19,917 bases of DNA from Anaerolineales bacterium (GCA_026985785.1 JALSPT010000013.1:1-19917); one strand, 5' to 3'. Positions 1-6,743 are shown, counted from the stretch's first letter. Numbers and translations are program-made. The notes: a model not told the origin generated them from the letters alone.

Positions 1-47
1 GGGTCGTTGACCAGCGAGCGGGCGATGTATTCCACCAATGCCTTCAC
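1..47 (-). CDS. khpA: KhpA-type KH-domain RNA-binding protein, N-terminal fragment
   Basis: Only the first 15 codons are present; the gene continues beyond the left edge. The start is GTG at 47-45, with an AGGAGG ribosome binding site at 59-54 and 6 nt of spacing. The visible residues, MKALVEYIARSLVND, match the N-terminus of the small KH-domain protein KhpA (formerly YlqC), which starts MKxLVEYIAxxLVD in many bacteria. KhpA usually acts with KhpB as an RNA chaperone and lies directly after rpsP, usually before rimM and trmD, which is the order seen here on the minus strand. An intrinsic terminator lies between rpsP and this gene, and there is no room for a separate promoter between them, so expression probably depends on read-through. 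The assignment rests on a short fragment plus strong synteny. Confidence 0.85.
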   Translation of the reverse strand, partial: MKALVEYIARSLVND

Positions 48-68
48 GATGAACCTCCTACCGATGGC

Positions 69-95
69 AAAAATGCGGGCGTGAAGCCCGCATTT
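69..95 (-). terminator. Intrinsic terminator or attenuator between rpsP and khpA
   Basis: Read on the minus strand, AAATGCGGGC and GCCCGCATTT form a perfect 10-bp stem (95-86 with 80-71) around the loop TTCAC, and the run continues to five T residues (73-69). This is a classic rho-independent terminator just after the rpsP stop codon at 114. The khpA ribosome binding site starts 10 nt beyond the last T (59), so the terminator probably lowers khpA expression relative to rpsP rather than ending the operon. Confidence 0.85.
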
Positions 96-113
96 CTTGT
101 GACGTCATGGCGT

Positions 114-485
114 TCAGGCCGATTTTTGAGCGCCTTTGAGGGCGGCTTCGGAAGTCTTGGGATTGGTGTTGAACTTGGCCAAGGCTTCTGCCGCTTCGGC
201 CAGCAGGGTTTCGACCGACTCGCCCTGCTTGAAGCGCTCGTAACGCTCGTAGAAGCCGATCATGCGGAAGATTTTCTGCACGGCGTCACTGGGCTGGGCG
301 CCTTTTTTCAGCCAGTCGTACACTCGGTCTTCTTTCAGGGTGACGGTGGGCGGGTCGGTGCGGGGGTTGTAGAAGCCCAAGATTTCAAGAAAGCGTCCGT
401 CGCGCTTCTTTTCTTTGTCGGCAGCCACAATGCGGTAACTCGGCTGTTTGCGAGCGCCTACACGGCGTAAGCGAATGCGAACCAT
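114..485 (-). CDS. rpsP: 30S ribosomal protein S16
   Basis: This 123-residue protein begins MVRIRLRRVGARKQPSYRIV, the universal S16 signature, followed by the conserved region with GRFLEILGFYNP (about residues 30-42) and VYDWLKKGAQPSDAV. S16 is a small-subunit assembly protein bound to 16S rRNA. The family is typically 80-90 residues when minimal; the extra C-terminal tail of about 35 residues, rich in Ala, Glu and Lys, is an extension seen in many phyla. The ATG at 485 is chosen because S16 homology begins exactly there and AAGGAG lies upstream at 502-497. The reading frame stays open far upstream, but that part is the antisense shadow of other sequence. khpA follows after the terminator. 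Confidence 0.97.
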   Translation of the reverse strand: MVRIRLRRVGARKQPSYRIVAADKEKKRDGRFLEILGFYNPRTDPPTVTLKEDRVYDWLKKGAQPSDAVQKIFRMIGFYERYERFKQGESVETLLAEAAEALAKFNTNPKTSEAALKGAQKSA

Positions 486-615
486 AGCGTTCGTCTCTCC
501 TTGCGTTGGGATTGAGGTTGTGGGGAATGCCCCAAAGGATACACGACAAGCGGCCTCAACGCGGGGGGAGAGGGATGACGCGGAAGGATGCGTCGCCGCC
601 CGCAAGCCACGGAGG

Positions 616-627
616 GTAATTTTACCG
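616..627 (-). promoter_or_regulatory. Palindromic -10-like element upstream of rpsP
   Basis: The 218-bp gap between the M23 peptidase gene and rpsP (486-703) contains the near-palindrome GGTAAAATTACC on the minus strand. It holds TAAAAT at 624-619, a plausible -10 box for rpsP with a leader of about 125 nt. Next to it, CCGCG and CGCGG arms with an A-rich loop could form a weak hairpin after the M23 gene. A short TGGGG/CCCCA hairpin lies in the leader at 521-534. No good -35 box is visible. I see no gene in this gap. Confidence 0.3.
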
Positions 628-703
628 CGTTTTTTCTGCGCGGGGGGAGGAATTTGACGAAGTGGCTGCCAGCAACTGGTGTAGAAGCGCCTGGCGGTGC
701 GTA

Positions 704-1408
704 TCAAGGGCAATGGGGTGCTTGCGAGGTGGAAACTTCCCACGCGTTCAGCGGCAGCCCCAGATAAGGGGACGGATCCAGTGTGTTGGCAATATCCAGT
801 TCGTTGCGGTAGTGTCCCTGGCCGTCGTCGAGCACGATGGAGAAGTGGAGATGGACGCCGACCGGACGGCGCGGGTTGCCGGAGTAGTTGCCTTGATAGC
901 CGAGGAGGGTGCCCGCTTTGACGAAAACCTCGCGCGTGCCAGGTGGAAAGGCAACGAACGAATGCCCTTCTGGGTCGGCCATGTGGGTGTAGTAAGTCCA
1001 GATCTGCCGGTTGGGGTGGAGCGGGTCGTGGGGATGGCGGATGATCACCGAGGCTTTCCAGGGAGGTTGCCGCGTGAGGTAGCCATCGTAGGCGGCGTAC
1101 ACGGGGGTCACCCCCGGGGCGGTGCCGCTGAAGATGTCGATGCCCTGGTGGCGATGGCCGAAGTGGAAGGCGTCGCCCCAGAGATAGCCGACGAAGCCGC
1201 TGCTGGGGAAGAGAAAGGGCGCGTGGTCGCAGCGGGTGAGCGCCGGGATGATCCAGGCGCGATGGGCTTCCGGGGCACGGAGAAAAGCCAGCACCCGCCG
1301 GGAACGGGGTAAGGTGTGTAGCCACGCCCAGGCGGGGCGCCCCAGCACGACGGCGAGCGCGAGCGCCCCTGCCGCACTACCCCATGCGAGGAGAAGTCGG
1401 CGTTTCAT
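704..1408 (-). CDS. M23 family metallopeptidase (LytM/peptidoglycan endopeptidase type)
   Basis: This 234-residue protein has an N-terminal hydrophobic segment (about residues 5-23), which is a signal peptide or membrane anchor, so it acts outside the membrane. The zinc-peptidase core follows: HxxxD at H87-D91 (HQGID), YTHMAD with H141, and the HxH motif at H186-H188 (GVHLHF). By analogy with LytM, H87, D91 and H188 bind zinc, while H141 and H186 assist catalysis, so the site looks intact. The family cleaves peptide cross-links in peptidoglycan or, in spores and toxins, other glycine-rich peptides. The ATG at 1408 begins the signal sequence. No clear Shine-Dalgarno sequence is visible, but the gene starts only 3 nt after the stop of the YbaK gene, so translation is probably coupled. 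Confidence 0.9.
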   Translation of the reverse strand: MKRRLLLAWGSAAGALALAVVLGRPAWAWLHTLPRSRRVLAFLRAPEAHRAWIIPALTRCDHAPFLFPSSGFVGYLWGDAFHFGHRHQGIDIFSGTAPGVTPVYAAYDGYLTRQPPWKASVIIRHPHDPLHPNRQIWTYYTHMADPEGHSFVAFPPGTREVFVKAGTLLGYQGNYSGNPRRPVGVHLHFSIVLDDGQGHYRNELDIANTLDPSPYLGLPLNAWEVSTSQAPHCP

Positions 1409-1411
1409 GGC

Positions 1412-1888
1412 TCAACGGCTTCGTACCAGTGTGGCGATCTGCCCACGGCTGGCCCGCAGGAGAGCGCGGGGCGCAATGCGCAACATGGCGGTCTCGCTTC
1501 CTCCGCCGGCGAAGGCTTGCTCTACCGCCAGCACCTGCTCGTCGATCCACGTCGGCAAAGGACGAAGGTGCCCGATGGGTGGGACGCCGCCCACCGGATA
1601 GCCTGTCACTGTCAGCACTTCGTCCGGCCTGGCTGTTCGCACGCGCTTGCGGCCTATGCCCAGCGCCCGTGCCAGGGCGCGCCGCTCGATCCGTTCCGGG
1701 CCGCGAGCAATGACCACCAGGGGCTCGCCGTCGGCAATGAATACGATGGTTTTCAAGATATGCTCTGGTGGCACGCCCAAGGCTGCTGCCGCCGCGGCCA
1801 CGGTGGGTGTGGGTTGGGAGAGACGCAGCACCTCGCCCGGCACGTGGTGGGCCTGCAACCAGGCTTCCAAATCGTCAGGGGTCAACAT
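1412..1888 (-). CDS. YbaK/EbsC-type aminoacyl-tRNA deacylase
   Basis: This 158-residue protein matches the YbaK/ProX editing-domain family, which hydrolyses mischarged tRNA (for example Cys- or Ala-tRNA-Pro) in trans. Visible family marks are the conserved lysine K46 in ILKTIVF and the GGVPPIGH loop at 101-108, plus the usual mixed alpha/beta layout of about 155 residues. The exact tRNA substrate cannot be read from the sequence. The ATG at 1888 is chosen because homology starts there; the longer open frame upstream is the antisense shadow of the neighbouring dehydrogenase. A TATAAT box lies only 6 nt before the ATG and there is no Shine-Dalgarno site, so the transcript may be leaderless. The M23 peptidase follows 3 nt after the stop. 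Confidence 0.88.
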   Translation of the reverse strand: MLTPDDLEAWLQAHHVPGEVLRLSQPTPTVAAAAAALGVPPEHILKTIVFIADGEPLVVIARGPERIERRALARALGIGRKRVRTARPDEVLTVTGYPVGGVPPIGHLRPLPTWIDEQVLAVEQAFAGGGSETAMLRIAPRALLRASRGQIATLVRSR

Positions 1889-1894
1889 GGGGTG

Positions 1895-1900
1895 ATTATA
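1895..1900 (-). promoter_or_regulatory. Candidate -10 box for leaderless YbaK transcript
   Basis: TATAAT, a perfect consensus, reads from 1900 to 1895 on the minus strand and is followed by CACCCC and then the ATG at 1888. Normal -10 to start-site spacing would put transcription initiation at or within 1-2 nt of the A of the start codon. No -35 consensus is visible and no ribosome binding site fits in 6 nt. Confidence 0.6.
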
Positions 1901-1912
1901 CCGTGGAGATGT

Positions 1913-1918
1913 TATAAT
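1913..1918 (+). promoter_or_regulatory. -10 box for the dehydrogenase/PAP2 operon
   Basis: A perfect TATAAT lies 30 nt before the ATG at 1949, leaving room for a short leader containing the GGAGGAGG ribosome binding site at 1936-1943. The -35 region is not recognisable. It is only 12 bp from the opposite-facing TATAAT of the YbaK gene, so the two promoters overlap. Confidence 0.6.
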
Positions 1919-1948
1919 CGCCGCAATTCTCCCCCGGAGGAGGCCAAC

Positions 1949-2839
1949 ATGCTGCGAGTAGGATACATTGGCTTGGGGCTGATGGGCAAGCCCATGGCGC
2001 GCAACATCCTGCGCGCCGGATTTCCGTTGGTGGTGCACAATCGTTCGCGGGCCGCGGTGGACGAATTGGTGGCAGAAGGCGCGGTGGCGGCGGCCTCCCC
2101 TGCCGAAGTGGCACAGCAGGTGGACGTCGTCATCACCAATTTGCCCGATTCGCCGGATGTGGAAGCCGTGGCTCTGGGCGAAAACGGCATCCTTGCCGGG
2201 GCGCACGCTGGCTTGGTGTTCGTCGATCATTCCACCATCAAGCCCGAAACGGCGCGGCACATCGCCGAGGTGTTGGGAGAGGAGGGTGTGGCCTGCCTGG
2301 ATGCGCCGGTCAGCGGCGGCGACATTGGGGCGCGAGAAGGCACGTTGACGATTATGGTGGGCGGGCCGGTTGAGGCGTTGGAAAAGGTGCGCCCGGTGCT
2401 GGAAGCGGAAGGCCGCACCATCACGCACATCGGCGCGGCGGGCGCCGGCCAGGTGGCCAAAGCGGCCAATCAAATCATGGTGGCCGCGCAGATGGTGGCG
2501 ATGGCCGAACTGCTGTTGCTCTCGCAGAAAGCCGGCGTCGATCCGCAGCGGGTGGTGGCGGCGATTCGCGGGGGCGCGGCGCAATGCTGGACGCTGGACA
2601 ACAAGCCCCAGCGCCTGTTTGCGGGAGAACGGGGGCCGGGTTTCAAGGCCTATATGATGCTCAAGGATCTGGACATTGTGCTCGACACTGCCCGCGCTTA
2701 CGGCATGCCGTTGCCCTCGACGGCTGCCCATACGCAACTCTACCGGGCGATGCAGGAACTCGGCCTGGGCGACCTGGATAATTCGGCAGTGGTGGCGGTG
2801 TACGAGGCGCTGACGGGGACGCGGTTGGTGGAAGGGTGA
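1949..2839 (+). CDS. NAD(P)-dependent 3-hydroxyisobutyrate dehydrogenase / tartronate semialdehyde reductase family enzyme
   Basis: This 296-residue protein is a full-length member of the beta-hydroxyacid dehydrogenase family. It has an N-terminal Rossmann fold with GxGxMG (G8-LGLMG-13), the substrate loop DAPVSGG at 118-124 followed by GAREGTL, and the catalytic lysine K171 in GQVAKAANQ with N174. Family members oxidise or reduce small beta-hydroxyacids such as 3-hydroxyisobutyrate, tartronate semialdehyde, glyoxylate or succinate semialdehyde, in the cytoplasm. The residues visible do not separate these substrates. The start at 1949 has a strong GGAGGAGG site at 1936-1943 and an upstream TATAAT. 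Its TGA overlaps the GTG start of the next gene in a 4-base GTGA, so the two are translationally coupled. Confidence 0.9.
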   Translation: MLRVGYIGLGLMGKPMARNILRAGFPLVVHNRSRAAVDELVAEGAVAAASPAEVAQQVDVVITNLPDSPDVEAVALGENGILAGAHAGLVFVDHSTIKPETARHIAEVLGEEGVACLDAPVSGGDIGAREGTLTIMVGGPVEALEKVRPVLEAEGRTITHIGAAGAGQVAKAANQIMVAAQMVAMAELLLLSQKAGVDPQRVVAAIRGGAAQCWTLDNKPQRLFAGERGPGFKAYMMLKDLDIVLDTARAYGMPLPSTAAHTQLYRAMQELGLGDLDNSAVVAVYEALTGTRLVEG

Positions 2840-4137
2840 GGCGCTTTTTGCCTGCGCGGTTGTCTTTTGGGAAAAAGCGGCTTTTCCCCTCGGCGCGACC
2901 TTGGTGGTGCGCTTTTGCGCTGGTGGGAGGAGGGGCTGGATTAGGGGTGCTGCAAGGGCTTGCCCTCTGGAAAGTGGGGGCAATGCTCCCGGTGTTGCCG
3001 GTGATCACCGGATTGATAGCAGGGGGGATGGTGGCCTTTGGTTGCCGGCGCGGTTCTGCCCTTGTGCCAAGCGCCGGGGGCGCTGCTTTTCTGCTTGGCG
3101 GTACGCTCGCGGCGCTTGCCTTCGCGCTGCGGCAGCCGGTTGAAGTGCCCTGGAAGGCTCTGGGCGGCTGGGTGAGTTGGTGCCAAGTCTATGCTTACCA
3201 GGCTTTTGCCATCGGGTGGGCCTGGCATTTCTTGCAGCGGAATGAAAGACGGCGTGTTGCCCGGCCTGGATGGACGGCCAAAGATAACTTGGTGTTGGTC
3301 GCCCAGGTGGCGGCGTTGCTTGTCATTAGTGGGTACATCATTCTGGTGTATCGGATTTTCCCATCGCTCTCCTCGTTGGGGCTTTTGTTGCTCTTGCTTT
3401 TGGGGATTCGCCGCCGCTCGCGGGCGTTTGTCTTCGATTTTGCGCCCGTGCTGTTTACCTTGCTGGCTTATGAATCCTTACGGGTGTTTGCAGGGCGCTT
3501 GGCACCGGGGCGCATCCACGTCACGGATATTATCGCCGCGGAGCGCTTCTTGTTTGGGGGGGCTTTGCCGGGGGCGATGTTGCAGCACGCGCTGTGGCAC
3601 CACGGTGTGTTCAGCGAGGTGTTGCGTGTGGTGAGCACGGCGTTTTACTTCAGTCACTTCGTGGTGCCGTTAGGATTGATGGTGTGGATCTGGCAGCGGG
3701 AATATGCCGTTTACTGGCCGTTTGTGTGGGGTGTGGTGACTTTGGCCTACCTGGCTTTTGCGACTTATGTGCTTTTCCCTGCCGCTCCCCCCTGGTGGGC
3801 GACTTACTACGGTTATCTACGGGGAGCCTGGGCGGTGCATGCTTTTCCTCCCCCCGAAGTCATGTTACAAGGCGCCAATCCGGTGGCGGCGATGCCGTCG
3901 CTGCACATGGCGCTGCCCACTTTTCAGGCGATGTTTGGCGTGGCGGTATGGAAAAAGCGGGGATTGTGGCTGTGGATCTTTCCCCTGGGTGTCGGTTTTG
4001 CCACGCTTTACCTGGGGCAACATTATGTCGTTGACTTGTTGGCGGGAATATTGTACGCCGCGGTGGTGTTTTGGCTCTTTCGTCCCTGGTTGCGGAAGGC
4101 ATTGGCAGCGTCGGGCAAGGGCAAGGCCGTTGAATGA
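2836..4137 (+). CDS. PAP2-superfamily (Aur1-like) polytopic membrane protein
   Basis: This 433-residue protein is rich in hydrophobic helices (for example about 24-44, 50-70, 83-99, 152-173, 177-190, 265-285, 294-315, 377-394 and 398-415). The C-terminal part carries PAP2 phosphatase/phosphotransferase motifs: PSLHM at 354-358 with H357, and GQHYVVD at 394-400 with H396 and D400, matching the nucleophile and acid/base pair of the superfamily. The spacing and the wording 'NPVAAMPSLHMALPTF' resemble the Aur1/inositol phosphorylceramide synthase branch more than simple phosphatases. It may therefore transfer a phospho-head group between lipids, but the substrate is unknown. The start is GTG at 2836, overlapping the stop of the dehydrogenase. 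Its own TGA lies in the target duplication of a MITE. A nearby polysaccharide cluster on the opposite strand may or may not be related. Confidence 0.85.
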   Translation: MRRFLPARLSFGKKRLFPSARPWWCAFALVGGGAGLGVLQGLALWKVGAMLPVLPVITGLIAGGMVAFGCRRGSALVPSAGGAAFLLGGTLAALAFALRQPVEVPWKALGGWVSWCQVYAYQAFAIGWAWHFLQRNERRRVARPGWTAKDNLVLVAQVAALLVISGYIILVYRIFPSLSSLGLLLLLLLGIRRRSRAFVFDFAPVLFTLLAYESLRVFAGRLAPGRIHVTDIIAAERFLFGGALPGAMLQHALWHHGVFSEVLRVVSTAFYFSHFVVPLGLMVWIWQREYAVYWPFVWGVVTLAYLAFATYVLFPAAPPWWATYYGYLRGAWAVHAFPPPEVMLQGANPVAAMPSLHMALPTFQAMFGVAVWKKRGLWLWIFPLGVGFATLYLGQHYVVDLLAGILYAAVVFWLFRPWLRKALAASGKGKAVE

Positions 4138-4310
4138 CAGGACTTACGCAGTTGATTGTAAAAAACCTCGTTTTCATGTCATGGCGAGCCGTCGTAGGCG
4201 GCGAAGCCATCTCCTGCCCGGTGCGGGAGACCGTTTCGGCGGGCTTCGGCTATGCTCAGCCCGCCTCGCGGTGACACGAACCGGGGATACTGCGTAACTC
4301 CTGTGAATGA
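4131..4310. repeat. 7-bp target site duplication TGAATGA flanking the MITE
   Basis: TGAATGA occurs at 4131-4137 and again at 4304-4310, immediately outside the two inverted ends. The next base on each side differs (T/G outside, C/G inside), so the duplication is exactly 7 bp. Removing the element and one copy rejoins the PAP2 stop codon to GCGGGG and leaves about 56 bp to the convergent epimerase gene. Confidence 0.8.
4138..4303. mobile_element. MITE-like non-autonomous element with 15-bp inverted ends and 7-bp target duplication
   Basis: The element is 166 bp. The left end, CAGGACTTACGCAGT (4138-4152), and the reverse complement of the right end, CAGGAGTTACGCAGT (4303-4289), match at 14 of 15 positions. 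The direct repeat TGAATGA flanks it exactly (4131-4137 and 4304-4310), as expected for a target site duplication. It carries no transposase gene. Inside are a second inverted pair, TGTCATGGCGAG (4177-4188) against CTCGCGGTGACA (4265-4276), and a small GC-rich hairpin near 4211-4229. The left duplication copy contains the PAP2 stop codon, so insertion left the protein unchanged. The family of the parental insertion sequence cannot be named from this window. Confidence 0.8.
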
Positions 4311-4314
4311 GCGG

Positions 4315-4373
4315 GGCAATAGCAAAGGCTTGGAGGCTGTTCCATTCATGCCTTTGAGTGGAGCGGCTATTGG
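4315..4373 (-). repeat. Interrupted inverted repeat at the 3' end of the epimerase gene
   Basis: On the minus strand GGCCAATAGC and, further on, GCTATTGCC form an outer arm pair with a one-base bulge, and AAAGGC and GCCTTT form an inner pair. A 10-base interruption lies between the arms on one side only. The epimerase stop codon TAG (4369-4367) is inside the first arm. It may be a transcript-end stem-loop for the polysaccharide operon, but no T-run follows. Confidence 0.4.
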
Positions 4374-5314
4374 CCCTCCTGGCGCGCCATCCACGCCACC
4401 ACGGCGGCCAGGCCCTCTTGCAGCGGCGTTTGGGCGCGGAAACCCAACACGCGGGCGGCCTTGGCGGGGTCACCCACCGAGCGGTAAATGTCGCCGGGGC
4501 GAGGCGGAGCGAAGCGGGGTGGCGGCGCGTGGGGGATGAGGGTTCGCAAGTGGGCGATGAGTTCCAGCAGAGAGACTTCCTGGCCGGTACAGACGTTGAG
4601 CACTTCCCCGGCTGCGGCATCGCTTTCGGCGGCGCGCAGGTTGGCCGCGGCGACGTCTTCCACGAAGATCAGATCCCGCCGCTGCCCGCCGTCGCCGAAC
4701 ACTATCGGCGGCTCGCCGTGCAGCATCCGCCGCACGAAAATCGGCACCGCGGCGGCGTAAGGGCTGTCGGGGCGTTGGCGCGGCCCGTAGACGTTGAAGT
4801 ACCGCAGCGCGACCACGGGCAAGCCAAAGGCCACCGTGTAGAGGCGGGCGTAGAGTTCGGTGGCGGCCTTGGTGGCTGCGTAGGGCGAGAGGGGGCGGGG
4901 CGGCAAATCCTCGCTCAGGGGAAAATCGTCGGCATCGCCGTACACCGCCGCGCTGGAGGCCAGCACCACCTTTCCCACCCCCGCCCAGCGCGCGGCTTCC
5001 AGCAAGCGGGCGGTGCCTGCATCGTTCACCGCGTGGCAAGTCAGCGGGTCGTCCATCGAGGCGGGCACGGAGACAAAAGCCGCTTGGTGGAACACCACCG
5101 CCGCGCCGCGGACGGCCTGCTGCACGGCTGCCGGGTCGCGTAGGTCGCCTTCTATCACTTCCAGGCGGGTGGGCTCCAGCCCAGCGAGGTTTTCGGCTTT
5201 GCCGGTGGAAAAATTGTCCAGCACCCGCACCCGCCAGCCGCGGCGCAGCAACGCCCTGACGATGTGCGAGCCGATGAAGCCCGCGCCGCCGGTCACCAAG
5301 GCAAGGGTGCTCAT
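4367..5314 (-). CDS. NAD-dependent nucleotide-sugar epimerase/dehydratase
   Basis: This 315-residue extended short-chain dehydrogenase has the NAD-binding GGAGFIG at residues 9-15, an acidic residue (D33) after beta-2 fitting NAD, the active-site Ser region at 120-121 (ASSAAVYG), the catalytic pair Y145/K149 in SPYAATKAATE, and RYFNVYGPRQ at 171-180. This set is typical of UDP-glucose or UDP-GlcNAc 4-epimerases (GalE/WbpP type), which make activated sugars for polysaccharide synthesis in the cytoplasm. The exact sugar is not determinable. The ATG at 5314 overlaps the TGA of the sugar transferase gene in an ATGA, so the two are coupled. It is the last gene of the minus-strand polysaccharide cluster. 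Confidence 0.9.
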   Translation of the reverse strand: MSTLALVTGGAGFIGSHIVRALLRRGWRVRVLDNFSTGKAENLAGLEPTRLEVIEGDLRDPAAVQQAVRGAAVVFHQAAFVSVPASMDDPLTCHAVNDAGTARLLEAARWAGVGKVVLASSAAVYGDADDFPLSEDLPPRPLSPYAATKAATELYARLYTVAFGLPVVALRYFNVYGPRQRPDSPYAAAVPIFVRRMLHGEPPIVFGDGGQRRDLIFVEDVAAANLRAAESDAAAGEVLNVCTGQEVSLLELIAHLRTLIPHAPPPRFAPPRPGDIYRSVGDPAKAARVLGFRAQTPLQEGLAAVVAWMARQEGQ

Positions 5315-6738
5315 CGCCCCTTCCCTCCAAACACCGTGCCTAAAGTGCGCAGGATGATCACGAAATCGAACCACAGGCTGCGGTGTTTGATGTAATAGAG
5401 GTCGTATTCCAGTTTGATTTCGGTGTCGTGCACCGAGGCGACGTAGCCGTAATTGACCTGCGCCCAACCAGTGACGCCGGGTTTGGCCAGCAGGCGGGCG
5501 CGGTAAAAGGGGATCTGCTTTTCCAGGTCGGCGATCAGGCTGGGCTGTTCGGGGCGGGGGCCGACCACGCTCATGTCGCCGCGCAGGACGTTGATGAATT
5601 GGGGAAATTCGTCCAGGTGTGTTTTGCGCAAAAAGCGCCCCAGGCCGGTGATGCGGTGGGCGTCGTCGTCGGCCCATTTGCCCTGTTCCTCCTCCGGGGG
5701 GGCGGGGCGCATGGTGCGGAATTTGATCATGGTGAACGGGCGTCCGCCGCGCCCGGAACGCACCTGTTTGAAGAAGATGGGGAAACCACTTTCCAGCGCA
5801 ATGGCCGTGCCGATGATGGGCAGCAGGATAAGCAAAATCGCTACCCCTATCAAGCCGCCCACGATGTCCATGGCGCGCTTGCCCATCAGGTAGAACGTGC
5901 TCACCCGGGCTTCGTCCACAAACGAGCGGATCAGCCAATCGGCGTCGAGGTGCTTGATGGGCACGCGCTCCAGTAGTTCTTCGTACACGGCGGCCATGGT
6001 GGAAATTTCCACCCCTTGCTCTTGCGCGTCGAGAATGGCCTGGAACATACGGCCGCTCATTTCGCCGCTGATGGCTACGATGAGGTCGGAAACGCCCTCT
6101 TTTTCCACGATTTCGAGCAGCCGCTCGGCGCCGCCCAGCACGGGCACACTGCTTACCAAGTTGCCGTGCTTGGCCGGGTCGTCGTCCACGATGCCCACGA
6201 TGTAGAACGGCGGCGGCCACAATCCCTGAATGGCCTGCAGCACGGCGCGCCCGGCCTTGCCGCCGCCCACCACCAGCACCCGCCGCATGAAGCGCGGTGC
6301 AGTGAACACCCGGATGTAGAGATAGCGCCACGTGAGGGTGTAGGTCGCTGCGGCCAGGAAAAACACCGCTACACCTTTGCGCGGCAGGGAAAGCGGTGGT
6401 GAAGTGAAGTACACCAAGAGGTAAATGGCCAGCCCGGCCACGCCCGCCATGAAGACGCCGCGTAGGGTGTCGCGCCAGCGGCTTGCCTTGTGGGGGTTGT
6501 AGAGTTCGATCAGCAGCAGCAGCCAGAACAGCGGCAAGAGGTGAAACCAAAGGGGCAGTTCGGCGATGTAGGCGCGGCTGGGGAGGCCGGTCAGGTGATC
6601 GCTGGCCCACCAGATGTACACCGCGGTCCCCCACGCCAGCAGCACGGCGGCGATGTCGCCCAGGAGCAACAGCGTGCGGCGCTCGGCAGGCCGCAGCCGC
6701 CAGGTCGTTTCCCGGGAAAGATAGCGCGAAGGGGGCAT
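5311..6738 (-). CDS. Polyprenyl-phosphate sugar-1-phosphate transferase (exopolysaccharide initiating enzyme)
   Basis: This 475-residue protein has the WbaP/CpsE-type layout. There are four N-terminal transmembrane helices (about 22-45, 66-80, 93-112, 122-143) and a Rossmann-like cytosolic domain beginning VLVVGGGKAGR at 154-164. A further membrane segment lies at about 292-313. The C-terminal catalytic domain contains KFRTM (339-343), DEFPQFINVLRGDMS (376-390), VVGPRPE (391-397) and KPGVTGWAQ (419-427). It transfers a sugar-1-phosphate from a nucleotide sugar to undecaprenyl phosphate, the first step of capsule or exopolysaccharide repeat assembly. The ATG at 6738 is used here; an in-frame GTG at 6747 overlaps the preceding TGA as GTGA and is an equally credible start, adding three residues. 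No clear ribosome binding site decides between them. Confidence 0.93.
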   Translation of the reverse strand: MPPSRYLSRETTWRLRPAERRTLLLLGDIAAVLLAWGTAVYIWWASDHLTGLPSRAYIAELPLWFHLLPLFWLLLLIELYNPHKASRWRDTLRGVFMAGVAGLAIYLLVYFTSPPLSLPRKGVAVFFLAAATYTLTWRYLYIRVFTAPRFMRRVLVVGGGKAGRAVLQAIQGLWPPPFYIVGIVDDDPAKHGNLVSSVPVLGGAERLLEIVEKEGVSDLIVAISGEMSGRMFQAILDAQEQGVEISTMAAVYEELLERVPIKHLDADWLIRSFVDEARVSTFYLMGKRAMDIVGGLIGVAILLILLPIIGTAIALESGFPIFFKQVRSGRGGRPFTMIKFRTMRPAPPEEEQGKWADDDAHRITGLGRFLRKTHLDEFPQFINVLRGDMSVVGPRPEQPSLIADLEKQIPFYRARLLAKPGVTGWAQVNYGYVASVHDTEIKLEYDLYYIKHRSLWFDFVIILRTLGTVFGGKGR

Positions 6739-6743
6739 AGAGG

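Noticed and set aside
616..646. Possible plus-strand terminator (GGTAATTTTACC followed by TTTTTT)
   Set aside because: No plus-strand gene ends upstream of it, so it was treated as a minus-strand promoter or operator candidate instead.
1889..2983. Long N-terminal extension of the YbaK frame on the minus strand
   Set aside because: The extra 365 codons are the antisense of the dehydrogenase gene; homology and the promoter both place the start at 1888.
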